The notes beneath the pieces were generated by a model. It saw nothing but the letters and a program-made list of their open reading frames with translations. It ran no database searches and was not told where the DNA came from. This document shows positions 1 through 8,098 of a DNA stretch of 64,000 bases, piece by piece (position 1 is the first letter of the stretch; every line of letters starts with the position of its first letter). Source of the stretch: Pseudomonas fluorescens (lineage in GTDB: Bacteria > Pseudomonadota > Gammaproteobacteria > Pseudomonadales > Pseudomonadaceae); assembly GCF_902497745.1 (NCBI RefSeq), contig NZ_CABVHJ010000010.1, forward strand, positions 73,004-137,003, written 5' to 3'. The position numbers and the translations under genes were made by a program.

Positions 1-148
1 TCGCTGCACCTCCTCTCGCTGTGTTTGGCTTCGCCAAACGGTCGCTGCGCTCCCACGCCCGGATCAATCCCTCCACTCAGCCTTCCGACGTCGCCTTACA
101 GATCAAGAGCTGCAGCCGAGCTAACGCTCATCCTGTTGAGTGGTGAAG
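1..148. repeat. Dispersed repeat, copy 1 (cut by window edge)
   Basis: This stretch is nearly the same as 10315-10459, including the words TCAATCCCTCCACTCAGCC and GAGCTGCAGCCGAGCTAACG. It contains a hairpin, GTTTGGC-TTC-GCCAAAC (23-39), whose stem is kept in the other copy through paired changes. The copy probably extends to the left of the window. No gene is seen in it. Confidence 0.85.
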
Positions 149-183
149 AGCATGCGGTCGGCTTTTGTTCGGTGTTGGATTCG

Positions 184-354
184 CCCCTCATCGGAACGCT
201 GCCCGCCCAGCCCTCTCCCGAGGGAGAGGGAGCCGATTTTCGGGCTTTTCATGATCTGAGTTCAACGCGGTATTGCACGCCGGCGTAGCTCTCCCAAACA
301 CCTCGATCAGTCCCCTCTCCCTCGGGGAGAGGGCTAGGGTGAGGGGCTTTTGAT
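184..354. repeat. CCCTCTCCC-type palindromic element, copy 1
   Basis: The two ends are inverted versions of each other: CCCTCTCCCGAGGGAGAGGG near 210-230 and CCCTCTCCCTCGGGGAGAGG near 313-332, followed by GGCTAGGGTGAGGGGC. The same outer ends with a different middle recur at 62572-62801, and a related copy lies at 34662-34838. It is non-coding and lies downstream of the EF-hand gene. Palindromic repeats of this look are common between Pseudomonas genes. Confidence 0.75.
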
Positions 355-380
355 TGTCCGCGGCAAATAATGGCGTCGAC

Positions 381-1238
381 TCAAGTCGCGACATTCAAAT
401 ACTTGCCAACCGACGCCGTTTTTTCCAGCGAGTACTGCTTGCTCAGATTGGCAATCATGCGGTTCAGCGCTTCAGTGGTGCTCTGGGTCGAAGCGGTCTG
501 TTCTTCGTCAGGTCGTTCACGGCCGGCCTGTAATGCCGCTTTCAGCTCATCACTGCTCACGTCGCCACTGCTGTCGCTGTCGAGTACTTTGAGCAGTGCT
601 GCGCTGGTGTCGGTGCTGGTCGTTGCGGTGCTGTTGTTGCTGGTTTGCAATGCGCTGCTGAGTTCTGTAGCGGTCACGCTGCCGTCGCCATCGGCGTCGA
701 GTTGGCTGAACAGTTTGTCGCTGTTGATTTGAGGTGGTGGAGGCGGTGGCGGGGTCAGGCTGGCGGTGAGTTCGTCCTGGCTGACGGTGCCGTCCTTGTT
801 TTTGTCGAGGGCGGAGAAGAGTTCGTTGCTGTCGGCGCTGCTGCCGGCGCTGGTCAGGCCGCTGCTCAGTTCGTCGCTGCTGATGGCGCCGTCGCCGTCG
901 GTGTCGAGGGCGCTGATCAGAGCGTCGGCGAGGTCGGTGTCCGGTGCTTGATCGCGTGGCGGTGGCGGCGGGGGCGCCATGGCGGTCATTTCTTCGGCGC
1001 TGAGGCTGCCGCTGTCGTCGCTGTCCAAGTCGCCGAACTGTTTGCTCAGGTTGACCAGCAGGCCGTCGTCGGATTTCTGTGACAGGGCGCTTTTCAGTTC
1101 GTCCTGATCCACCGCACCGTCGCTGTTGCTGTCGAGTTTGGCGAACAGTTCTTTTTGTAGTTGCTGGCTGCGCGCGTTTTGCGTGGAGGTACTGCTGGTG
1201 CTGGTATAGCTCGTGTAGTTGCTGACGCTACCGATCAT
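381..1238 (-). CDS. Six-EF-hand calcium-binding protein (XopAW-like)
   Basis: The 285-residue protein contains six EF-hand loops: LDSNSDG, LDSDDSG, LDTDGDG, LDKNKDG, LDADGDG and LDSDSSG, each followed by a (D/E)EL or EEM segment. Calcium binding is therefore strongly implied. Two runs of six or seven prolines separate the EF-hands into groups. The N-terminus is Ser/Thr/Tyr-rich (MIGSVSNYTSYTS) with no Sec signal. Similar Pseudomonas proteins are often labelled as XopAW-type type III calcium-binding effectors, but nothing here shows secretion. The ATG at 1238 is preferred over a GTG three codons upstream because AGGGAG lies about 8 nt before it. The gene stands alone. Confidence 0.85.
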   Translation of the reverse strand: MIGSVSNYTSYTSTSSTSTQNARSQQLQKELFAKLDSNSDGAVDQDELKSALSQKSDDGLLVNLSKQFGDLDSDDSGSLSAEEMTAMAPPPPPPRDQAPDTDLADALISALDTDGDGAISSDELSSGLTSAGSSADSNELFSALDKNKDGTVSQDELTASLTPPPPPPPQINSDKLFSQLDADGDGSVTATELSSALQTSNNSTATTSTDTSAALLKVLDSDSSGDVSSDELKAALQAGRERPDEEQTASTQSTTEALNRMIANLSKQYSLEKTASVGKYLNVAT

Positions 1239-1366
1239 CGGACTCACTCCCTGGAATGGAAAACCGGTGGGTGTACCGGCTTATGCAGGGTCAGGGCGCA
1301 AGTTGTCGGGGGTATGTGGGGTTTGTACCGGATGGTACACACGGCAGAATGAACACCGCCAAACCC

Positions 1367-1456
1367 TGTGGGAGCGAGCCTGCTCGCGAAGAGGCCGGTA
1401 CATCCAAAAAAGATGTTGGATCAGATGACGCCTTCGCGAGCAGGCTCGCTCCCACA
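1367..1456. repeat. Inverted REP pair, GTGGGAGCGAGCC type
   Basis: TGTGGGAGCGAGCCTGCTCG at the left arm is mirrored by its reverse complement at the right arm, with about 40 nt between. It lies between the EF-hand gene and the histidine kinase gene. The same pair occurs at 4287-4376 and 56757-56846. It could fold into a long cruciform or a transcript hairpin. Confidence 0.9.
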
Positions 1457-1473
1457 GTGAGTCGGCGGCGTTC

Positions 1474-2523
1474 TCAGGGGCGTGGCAGGCGAATGATGGC
1501 GGTAAGGCCGCCGCCCGGGGTTTCTTCAAGGTTGAGCTGGCCGCCCAAACGTTGCGCCGCCTCGCGAGCAATGGTCATCCCTAGCCCCACACCGCCGGAA
1601 TTGCGATTACGCGAGCCTTCCAGCCGATAAAACGGTTCAAACACCGCTTCACGCTTGTCTTCGGCAATTCCCGGGCCGTGGTCGATCACGTGAATCAGCA
1701 GTTGTTCGCGCTGATCCTGCAGTTCAATCCGCGCTTGCCCGGCGTAACGCAGGGCGTTGTCCATGAGGTTATTGATGCACGAACGCAACGCCATCGGTTG
1801 TACCGGCAGCGGTGCGCAATGGCCGCTGACCTGCACATTGGCGCCTTGGTCTTGAGCGTTTTCACACAGTGATTCGACCAGCGCCTGCACATCCATCAAC
1901 TGCAAGGCTTCGCTGGTGCGTTGTTCGTGCAGGTAGGTGAGGGTGGCGTCGAGCATGCCGATCATGTCGTCCAGGTCCTGACGCATCTGGCCTTGCAGCT
2001 TTTCGTCGCTGATATTTTCCAGGCGCAGTTTCAGCCGAGACAGCGGCGTGCGCAGATCGTGGGATACGGCACCGAGCATGCGTGCGCGTTGCTGCACCTG
2101 TTCGCGAATGCGCCGCTGCATCAGGTTGAAGGTGTGCGCCGCTTGCCGTGCTTCGCGCGGGCCAGACTCATCAAGTGGCGGGCTGTCGAGGTCTTCGCTG
2201 AGACGTTCGGCGGCGTCGCTCAGGCGCTGAATCGGGCGACTGAGCAGTTTGGCGCCGTACCACGCCGCGATCATCAGAGTGATGAACTGGAAGGTTAGCG
2301 GCACCACCGGCCCACCGAACCATGGGCGCGGGGGCCGTGGCGGGTAGCGCGGGTCCTGCGCCATCGGTTGGCCGTCGGCGCCTTGGGAGAACTCCGGAGG
2401 TGGCGGAGGCGGGGGCGGGCCGTAGAGACGGAACCAAGTGAAAGCCAGCAGGTGCGCGAGGACGATCGCCACGAACAGCACGCCAAACAGGCGCCCGAAC
2501 AGCGTGTCGAAGCGCGCCCGCAT
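1474..2523 (-). CDS. Sensor histidine kinase with proline-rich periplasmic loop
   Basis: The 349-residue inner-membrane kinase has a first membrane segment at about 11-34 and a very short periplasmic loop (about 35-71) dominated by prolines (eight in a row, then PPRPPRPW). A second membrane segment at about 72-94 is followed by HAMP. The dimerisation box SHDLRTPLSRL places the phosphorylated His at 155. The N box (NNLMDNALRY, N256), DHGPGI and GVGLGM form the ATP-binding domain. Its start overlaps the stop of the upstream response regulator (TGATG), so the two are co-translated. The architecture is EnvZ-like; the signal is not evident, and such a small loop may sense through the membrane or a partner. 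Confidence 0.93.
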   Translation of the reverse strand: MRARFDTLFGRLFGVLFVAIVLAHLLAFTWFRLYGPPPPPPPPEFSQGADGQPMAQDPRYPPRPPRPWFGGPVVPLTFQFITLMIAAWYGAKLLSRPIQRLSDAAERLSEDLDSPPLDESGPREARQAAHTFNLMQRRIREQVQQRARMLGAVSHDLRTPLSRLKLRLENISDEKLQGQMRQDLDDMIGMLDATLTYLHEQRTSEALQLMDVQALVESLCENAQDQGANVQVSGHCAPLPVQPMALRSCINNLMDNALRYAGQARIELQDQREQLLIHVIDHGPGIAEDKREAVFEPFYRLEGSRNRNSGGVGLGMTIAREAAQRLGGQLNLEETPGGGLTAIIRLPRP

Positions 2524-3257
2524 CAGCCGATGTCTCGCGCGTCGAACAGATAACCCTCACCGCGCACGGTTTTGATCAACTGCGGGGCTTTCGGATCGTC
2601 GCCGAGTTTCTGTCGCAGGCGCGACACCAGCAAATCGATGCTGCGGTCGAAGGCTTCGATTGAGCGACCGCGCGCGGCGTCGAGCAATTGTTCGCGGCTG
2701 AGCACTCGACGCGGTTTTTCGATAAATACCCAGAGCAGGCGGAATTCGGCGTTGGACAGCGGCACTACGAGACCATCGTCGGCGATCAATTGGCGCAGAA
2801 CGCTGTTCAGGCGCCAGTTGTCGAAACGGATGTTGGCCCGTTGTTCGGTGCGGTCATCGCGCACCCGACGCAGAATCGTTTGAATGCGGGCGACCAGTTC
2901 ACGCGGTTCGAACGGCTTGGCCATGTAGTCATCGGCGCCCAGTTCCAGGCCGATGATACGGTCGGTCGGTTCACAGCGGGCGGTGAGCATCAGGATCGGG
3001 ATGTCCGATTCGGCGCGCAGCCAGCGGCACAGCGACAAGCCGTCTTCGCCGGGCAGCATCAGATCCAGCACGACGACGTCGAAATGCTCGGCCAGCAGCG
3101 CCTGGCGCATGGCTGCGCCGTCGGTGACGCCGCTGGCGTGGATGTTGAAGCGCGCAAGGTAATCGATCATCAGCTCGCGGATCGGCACGTCGTCATCGAC
3201 GATCAGCGCACGAATGCTCCAGCGCTTGTCGTCTTTAGGCTCATCAGTCGCGGTCAT
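2523..3257 (-). CDS. OmpR-family response regulator
   Basis: The protein has about 244 residues from the chosen ATG (MTATDEP). The receiver domain has the acidic pocket VDDD (20-23) and the phospho-acceptor Asp65 in VLDLMLPGEDG. The C-terminal OmpR/PhoB winged helix ends in LIKTVRGEGYLFDARD. It is first in a two-gene unit with the kinase, overlapping it by one base. In-frame starts up to 17 codons upstream exist, but the region before MTATDEP does not look like a receiver domain. The regulon is unknown. A divergent intergenic region shared with pyrF probably holds the promoter. Confidence 0.93.
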   Translation of the reverse strand: MTATDEPKDDKRWSIRALIVDDDVPIRELMIDYLARFNIHASGVTDGAAMRQALLAEHFDVVVLDLMLPGEDGLSLCRWLRAESDIPILMLTARCEPTDRIIGLELGADDYMAKPFEPRELVARIQTILRRVRDDRTEQRANIRFDNWRLNSVLRQLIADDGLVVPLSNAEFRLLWVFIEKPRRVLSREQLLDAARGRSIEAFDRSIDLLVSRLRQKLGDDPKAPQLIKTVRGEGYLFDARDIG

Positions 3258-3568
3258 TTGGTTGTTGTGCATGAGGCTGTTCATCTGCCAGTAGGCCGCC
3301 AACCACAAAAGATGGGCTGCGAGGTGGTGGTTTCAGCATAGGCGTCCGGCCGTGAGGCGGGAAGTGCTGATGTAAGGACGTGTTGCGGCTGGCGAGGCTA
3401 GCGCGGGTGCTTGTTGCTGGCGTGTCGGTTGTGTATCGGAGTCGACACAATAGCAGCGAGCGCTATGCTGATCACGGCCGGCGCGACGATTTACCGATCA
3501 TCGGGTGCCGCGCTGCCGCCGGTTCCGCTACAATGCGCGCCGATTTCGACCTGCCTGAGAGCCCATTC
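3258..3568. promoter_or_regulatory. Divergent intergenic region, response regulator / pyrF
   Basis: No gene is seen here. It contains a perfect inverted repeat, TTGTGT (3429-3434) and ACACAA (3445-3450), with a 10-nt spacer, which could be an operator. A TACAAT at 3529-3534 could be a -10 for pyrF, but no good -35 stands before it. Assignment as a regulatory region rests mainly on position. Confidence 0.4.
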
Positions 3569-4267
3569 ATGTTTGCCTGCCAGACTCCTATCATCGTCGC
3601 CCTGGATTTCCCTACCCGTGACGCCGCACTGAAGCTGGCCGACCAGTTGGACCCGAAACTGTGCCGGGTCAAAGTGGGCAAGGAACTGTTCACCAGTTGC
3701 GCCGCAGAAATTGTCGGCACCCTGCGTGACAAGGGTTTTGAAGTATTCCTCGACCTGAAATTCCATGACATTCCCAACACCACCGCGATGGCCGTGAAAG
3801 CCGCTGCCGAGATGGGCGTGTGGATGGTCAACGTGCATTGCTCCGGTGGTATGCGCATGATGGCCGCTTGCCGTGAAGAGCTGGACAAGCGCAGCGGCCC
3901 GCAGCCGTTGCTGATCGGCGTGACCGTGCTGACCAGCATGGAGCGTGAAGACCTCGCTGGTATCGGTCTGGATATCGAACCGCAGGAACAAGTGCTGCGT
4001 CTGGCTGCACTGGCCGAGAAGGCTGGCATGGACGGTCTGGTGTGCTCGGCGCTGGAAGCCACGGCACTGAAAACCGCGCATCCGTCGCTGCAACTGGTGA
4101 CCCCGGGGATTCGTCCGGCTGGCAGCGCGCAGGACGATCAGCGCCGCATTCTGACCCCGCGTCAGGCACTGGATGCCGGTTCCGACTATCTGGTGATTGG
4201 CCGTCCGATCAGCCAGGCGGCTGATCCGGCGCAGGCGCTGGCGTCGGTTGTCGCCGAAATCGCCTAA
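3569..4267 (+). CDS. pyrF: Orotidine 5'-phosphate decarboxylase
   Basis: This cytosolic enzyme makes UMP from OMP in the last step of pyrimidine synthesis. The 232-residue length fits bacterial PyrF. The catalytic D-x-K-x-x-D set is visible as D62, K64 and D67 in LDLKFHDIPNT, and the C-terminal phosphate-binding TPGIRP and IGRPI segments are present. The ATG at 3569 starts the conserved MFACQTPIIVALDFP. A longer in-frame extension upstream has no family character and is not used. A REP pair follows the gene. Confidence 0.97.
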   Translation: MFACQTPIIVALDFPTRDAALKLADQLDPKLCRVKVGKELFTSCAAEIVGTLRDKGFEVFLDLKFHDIPNTTAMAVKAAAEMGVWMVNVHCSGGMRMMAACREELDKRSGPQPLLIGVTVLTSMEREDLAGIGLDIEPQEQVLRLAALAEKAGMDGLVCSALEATALKTAHPSLQLVTPGIRPAGSAQDDQRRILTPRQALDAGSDYLVIGRPISQAADPAQALASVVAEIA

Positions 4268-4286
4268 GGCACACTGAAGATCCAAA

Positions 4287-4376
4287 TGTGGGAGCGAGCC
4301 TGCTCGCGAAGAGGGTGTATCAGTCGAAGTCAATATTGACTGAACCACCGCTTTCGCGAGCAGGCTCGCTCCCACA
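4287..4376. repeat. Inverted REP pair, GTGGGAGCGAGCC type
   Basis: Arms TGTGGGAGCGAGCCTGCTCG and its reverse complement flank about 42 nt. The pair separates convergent pyrF and the reductase gene, where it could stop or stabilise both transcripts. The arms match those at 1367-1456. Confidence 0.9.
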
Positions 4377-4394
4377 TTGGTTTTTGTGCTGGCC

Positions 4395-5399
4395 TTAAAC
4401 CTTCAACACCAACTTGCCGAAGTTCTCACCGCTGAACAATTTCATCAGCGTCTCCGGGAACGTCTCCAGGCCTTCGACGATATCTTCCTTGCTCTTGAGC
4501 TGCCCCTTGGCCATCCAGCCGGCCATTTCCTGCGCGGCGCTGGCGTATTGCGCGGCATAGTCCATCACCACAAAACCTTCCATCCGCGCGCGATTGACCA
4601 GCAGCGACAGATAGTTGGCCGGGCCTTTGACCGCTTCCTTGTTGTTGTACTGGCTGATCGCGCCGCAGATCACTACACGCGCCTTCATGTTCAAGCGGCT
4701 CAACACCGCATCAAGGATGTCGCCACCGACGTTGTCGAAATACACGTCTACGCCTTTCGGGCATTCGCGTTTAAGTCCCGCCACGACATCTTCGGACTTG
4801 TAGTCGATGGCGCCGTCAAAGCCCAGTTCATCGATGAGGAATCTGCACTTATCGGCGCCGCCGGCAATGCCAACCACACGGCAACCTTTGATCTTGGCAA
4901 TCTGCCCGGCAATGCTGCCCACCGCGCCCGCCGCACCGGACAACACCACGGTGTCGCCAGCCTTGGGTGCACCAACATCCAGCAGAGCAAAGTAAGCGGT
5001 CATGCCGGTCATGCCCAGTGCCGACAAATACACCGGCAGCGGTGCCAGTTTCGGATCGACTTTGTAGAAGCCTCTTGGCTCACCGAGGAAATAATCCTGT
5101 ACGCCGATGGCGCCGTTGACGTAGTCGCCGACGGCAAAGCCCGGATTGTTCGAGGCGATGACTTTTCCTACGCCCAGTGCGCGCATGACCTCACCGATAC
5201 CGACTGGCGGGATGTAGGACTTGCCTTCGTTCATCCAGCCACGCATGGCCGGGTCGAGGGACAGGTATTCGTTCTTGACCAGAATCTGGTTCGCTGCCGG
5301 TTCGCCCACCGGTACTTCCTGATAGGTGAAGGTCTCACGGTTGGCCGCACCCACCGGGCGTTTGGCGAGCAGGAACTGGCGATTGGTCTGGTTGGTCAT
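4395..5399 (-). CDS. NADP-dependent medium-chain reductase (CurA/PTGR-like)
   Basis: The 334-residue protein belongs to the zinc-independent medium-chain dehydrogenase/reductase superfamily. The dinucleotide-binding motif AGAAGAVGS is followed by GCRVVGIAGG, where the residues favour NADPH. The N-terminal fold has QILVKNEYLSLDPAMRGWM, typical of the prostaglandin/curcumin reductase branch, which reduces alpha,beta-unsaturated carbonyls. No zinc-ligand Cys/His set is seen. The ATG at 5399 is chosen over a GTG three codons upstream because GAGTG is better spaced. The gene is monocistronic. The substrate is unknown; detoxification of reactive enones is the likely role. Confidence 0.9.
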   Translation of the reverse strand: MTNQTNRQFLLAKRPVGAANRETFTYQEVPVGEPAANQILVKNEYLSLDPAMRGWMNEGKSYIPPVGIGEVMRALGVGKVIASNNPGFAVGDYVNGAIGVQDYFLGEPRGFYKVDPKLAPLPVYLSALGMTGMTAYFALLDVGAPKAGDTVVLSGAAGAVGSIAGQIAKIKGCRVVGIAGGADKCRFLIDELGFDGAIDYKSEDVVAGLKRECPKGVDVYFDNVGGDILDAVLSRLNMKARVVICGAISQYNNKEAVKGPANYLSLLVNRARMEGFVVMDYAAQYASAAQEMAGWMAKGQLKSKEDIVEGLETFPETLMKLFSGENFGKLVLKV

Positions 5400-5636
5400 G
5401 GCAGGCACTCGAACGGAATGAAGCCTTGTTGATAGACCCTCAGCGGTATTGGCGCAAGGTTGGCTGATGCGGCGAATGCACGCCGATCCAGTGCAGTGAT
5501 GATCACCGGGACAGTTTTATCACTGCGGTGCATGGGTACATAAACAGCCATTGGATAGTGCTGACGTGCGGCAGACCTCAATGACTATGCTGCGAATCTA
5601 CAAATCCCCTGCATTTATCCCTTCGAGGACATAACA

Positions 5637-6398
5637 ATGAGCATGACGTTTTCCGGTCAGGTTGCCGTAGTCACCGGCGCGGCCAACGGCATCGGCCGTG
5701 CGACCGCGCAGGCGTTCGCCGCCGAGGGCCTGAAAGTGGTGGTCGCCGACCTGGATGCGGCAGGGGGTGAGGGCACAGTCGCGTTGATTCGTACCGCCGG
5801 TGGCGAAGCGACGTTCGTGCGTTGCAACGTGACCGTCGAAAGCGAAGTGAAAAATCTGATGGACGAGGTCATCAATACCTACGGCCGTCTCGACTATGCC
5901 TTCAACAATGCCGGCATCGAAATCGAAAAAGGCAAACTGGCCGACGGCTCGATGGATGAGTTCGACGCGATCATGGGCGTCAACGTAAAGGGCGTCTGGC
6001 TGTGCATGAAGTATCAACTGCCACTGTTGCTGGCGCAGGGCGGCGGGGCGATCGTCAATACCGCCTCGGTAGCGGGACTGGGCGCGGCGCCGAAGATGAG
6101 CATCTATGCGGCGTCGAAGCACGCGGTGATCGGTCTGACCAAATCGGCAGCCATCGAATACGCCAAGAAGAAAATCCGCGTCAACGCGGTGTGTCCGGCG
6201 GTGATCGATACCGACATGTTCCGCCGTGCCTATGAGGCCGATCCGAAGAAGGGCGAGTTCGCCAACGCCATGCACCCGGTCGGCCGTATCGGCAAAGTCG
6301 AGGAAATCGCCAGTGCCGTGTTGTATCTGTGCAGCGACGGTGCAGCATTCACCACCGGTCACTCGCTGGCCGTGGACGGCGGAGTCACCGCATTCTGA
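5637..6398 (+). CDS. Short-chain dehydrogenase/reductase
   Basis: This is a classical SDR of 253 residues. The cofactor motif TGAANGIGRA is near residue 14, NNAG is in the middle, and the catalytic Ser (TASVAG) and Y-A-A-S-K follow. It ends in the usual FTTGHSLAVDGG. An Asp at the end of the second strand (VVADLDA) suggests NAD(H) preference. RBS GAGGA lies 7 nt before the ATG. A strong terminator follows, so it is transcribed alone. The substrate cannot be told from the sequence. Confidence 0.92.
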   Translation: MSMTFSGQVAVVTGAANGIGRATAQAFAAEGLKVVVADLDAAGGEGTVALIRTAGGEATFVRCNVTVESEVKNLMDEVINTYGRLDYAFNNAGIEIEKGKLADGSMDEFDAIMGVNVKGVWLCMKYQLPLLLAQGGGAIVNTASVAGLGAAPKMSIYAASKHAVIGLTKSAAIEYAKKKIRVNAVCPAVIDTDMFRRAYEADPKKGEFANAMHPVGRIGKVEEIASAVLYLCSDGAAFTTGHSLAVDGGVTAF

Positions 6399-6416
6399 AC
6401 TGAACTCAGGAAAAAC

Positions 6417-6444
6417 AGCCCGCATTCCTTGCGGGCTTTTTTTT
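6417..6444 (+). terminator. Rho-independent terminator after SDR gene
   Basis: Stem AGCCCGCA / TGCGGGCT with a 5-nt loop is followed by a run of eight T. It lies 18 nt after the SDR stop codon. Confidence 0.93.
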
Positions 6445-6588
6445 GAATCACGGTCAGTTCCGTGAAGCCCCTTAAACAATGTGTATCAAACCGTTAGAAC
6501 GGTCGCTTTTGGCGGCGTTGTCGCACAGCCTGTCCGGCGCGGCTGTGATTTACTGCCGCCAGCAAAACGGACAGGAGTTTGCTTGCTC

Positions 6589-7989
6589 ATGGAATTGAGA
6601 ATTGATCGACAGGCAATGGTGCCGGTCGTGCAGCAGATTGTTGACGGACTGACGGAGTGGATCCTGCAAAGTGGTGTGCCGCCGGCTACTCGTTTGCCCT
6701 CGGTTCGGCAAATTGCTCGAGGCAATCTGCTCAGCCAGTCGTGTGTGGTCGAGGCGTGTGAACGGCTGGTATCGCAGGGTGTTTTGAGTTCATGCCAAGG
6801 CACCGGGTTCATTGTCGCTGCCGCGCCAGCGATGCTGGGTGCAGAGGATGAACTGGCGCCATTCGAGGGCCGGTTTGCCTGGTGCGATGCAGTCTGCGAG
6901 GCCGCAGGCGGCTTGAAACTGGGGGCCGGAGGCCTGCCGCAAAGCTGGCGCGAGCCTGACGACCTCAGCTATGCGCTGCGCGAGGTGGCTCGCACCGACA
7001 TGGCCAGCCTGTTCAACTACAGCACGCCATTGGGGCTTCCAGCGTTGCGCGAGCAGATCGTCAAACGCCTCAAACTGTTCAGTATCGAGGCCCGCAGTTC
7101 GCAGTTGCTGAGTACCTGTGGCGCCAGCCATGCGCTGGACCTGATCGTGCGCACCTTGTTCAAGGCCGGTGACTGCGTGGTGGTCGAAACGCCCGGGTAT
7201 GCGCCGCTGTTCGACCTGTTGCGCCTGCATGGCGTGCGCATGCTTGAGGTGCGCCGCACCCCGACCGGGCCGGACATCGAAGCGCTGGAGGCTTTGCTGC
7301 AACAGTTTCGGCCAAGTGCGTTGTTCATCAACAGCCATCATCACAACCCCACCGGCAGTTGCCTGTCGCCAAGCGTGGCGCAACGCATCCTGCAACTGAG
7401 CAAAGTCTATGATGTGCGCTTGATCGAAGACGATGTCTACGCGGACTTGCACACCGGTAACGGTACACGACTGGCGGCGCTGGACGATGAGGGGCGGGTC
7501 ATCTACGTGGGCAGTTTTTCCAAGACCCTGAGCAGCTCGTTGCGGGTCGGGTTCGTCTTCGCCGACAGCGAAATTGTCAGGCGGCTGGCGCAGGTCAAGA
7601 TGATCAGCGGCTTGGGCGCATCAAGGTTTTCCGAGGCGGTCCTGGCCAGCCTGATGGGCTGTGGCGCTTACCGCAAACTGGTACAGCGCCAGCGTCAACG
7701 CCTGAATGCTGATCGGGCTGCCGCGTTGCAGGCCCTGGAGGACGCCGATTGGGAGGTATTCGGCAAACCTGCAGGCGGACTGTTTATCTGGGCGCGTTCG
7801 CGTATGTCCGATCATTCTCGAATACGCCGACAGGCGCAGCGCTGTGGCGTGTTGTTGTCAGCGCCGGATGCGTTCAGCCCCAGTGGCGAGGCGGGCGACT
7901 GGCTGCGGATCAACGTCGCGTACGCCTGCGACCCGCGCGCTCGGCAGTTTTTCCGCAACACCGGTGCGGATCGACCTCCAGTGTTCTGA
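6589..7989 (+). CDS. MocR-type GntR/aminotransferase transcription regulator
   Basis: The 466-residue protein has an N-terminal GntR winged helix (about 1-75; TRLPSVRQIARGNLLSQ) fused to a class I aminotransferase-like domain. PLP-binding features are HNPTG (252-256) and the Schiff-base lysine K312 in GSFSKTLSSSLRVGF. MocR proteins typically sense PLP or an amino compound and control a nearby gene. The neighbours are an SDR upstream and a chemoreceptor downstream, both on the same strand, so the target is not evident. The ATG at 6589 follows AGGAG at 6573-6577; an in-frame upstream extension is ignored. Confidence 0.93.
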   Translation: MELRIDRQAMVPVVQQIVDGLTEWILQSGVPPATRLPSVRQIARGNLLSQSCVVEACERLVSQGVLSSCQGTGFIVAAAPAMLGAEDELAPFEGRFAWCDAVCEAAGGLKLGAGGLPQSWREPDDLSYALREVARTDMASLFNYSTPLGLPALREQIVKRLKLFSIEARSSQLLSTCGASHALDLIVRTLFKAGDCVVVETPGYAPLFDLLRLHGVRMLEVRRTPTGPDIEALEALLQQFRPSALFINSHHHNPTGSCLSPSVAQRILQLSKVYDVRLIEDDVYADLHTGNGTRLAALDDEGRVIYVGSFSKTLSSSLRVGFVFADSEIVRRLAQVKMISGLGASRFSEAVLASLMGCGAYRKLVQRQRQRLNADRAAALQALEDADWEVFGKPAGGLFIWARSRMSDHSRIRRQAQRCGVLLSAPDAFSPSGEAGDWLRINVAYACDPRARQFFRNTGADRPPVF

Positions 7990-8098
7990 AAACGACGCGG
8001 GCGTAGCTTTTTGCCATTATTCCGACGCCAGAGACTTGTGCGGCTGAGTGGCCGTTGCGACTCTTCGCTCTACTGACAATGGCAGGGGACTACGCGCA

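Noticed and set aside
4377..5432. A 351-codon open frame on the plus strand opposite the reductase.
   Set aside because: It has no domain, and the opposite frame has a complete NADP-binding reductase of normal length.
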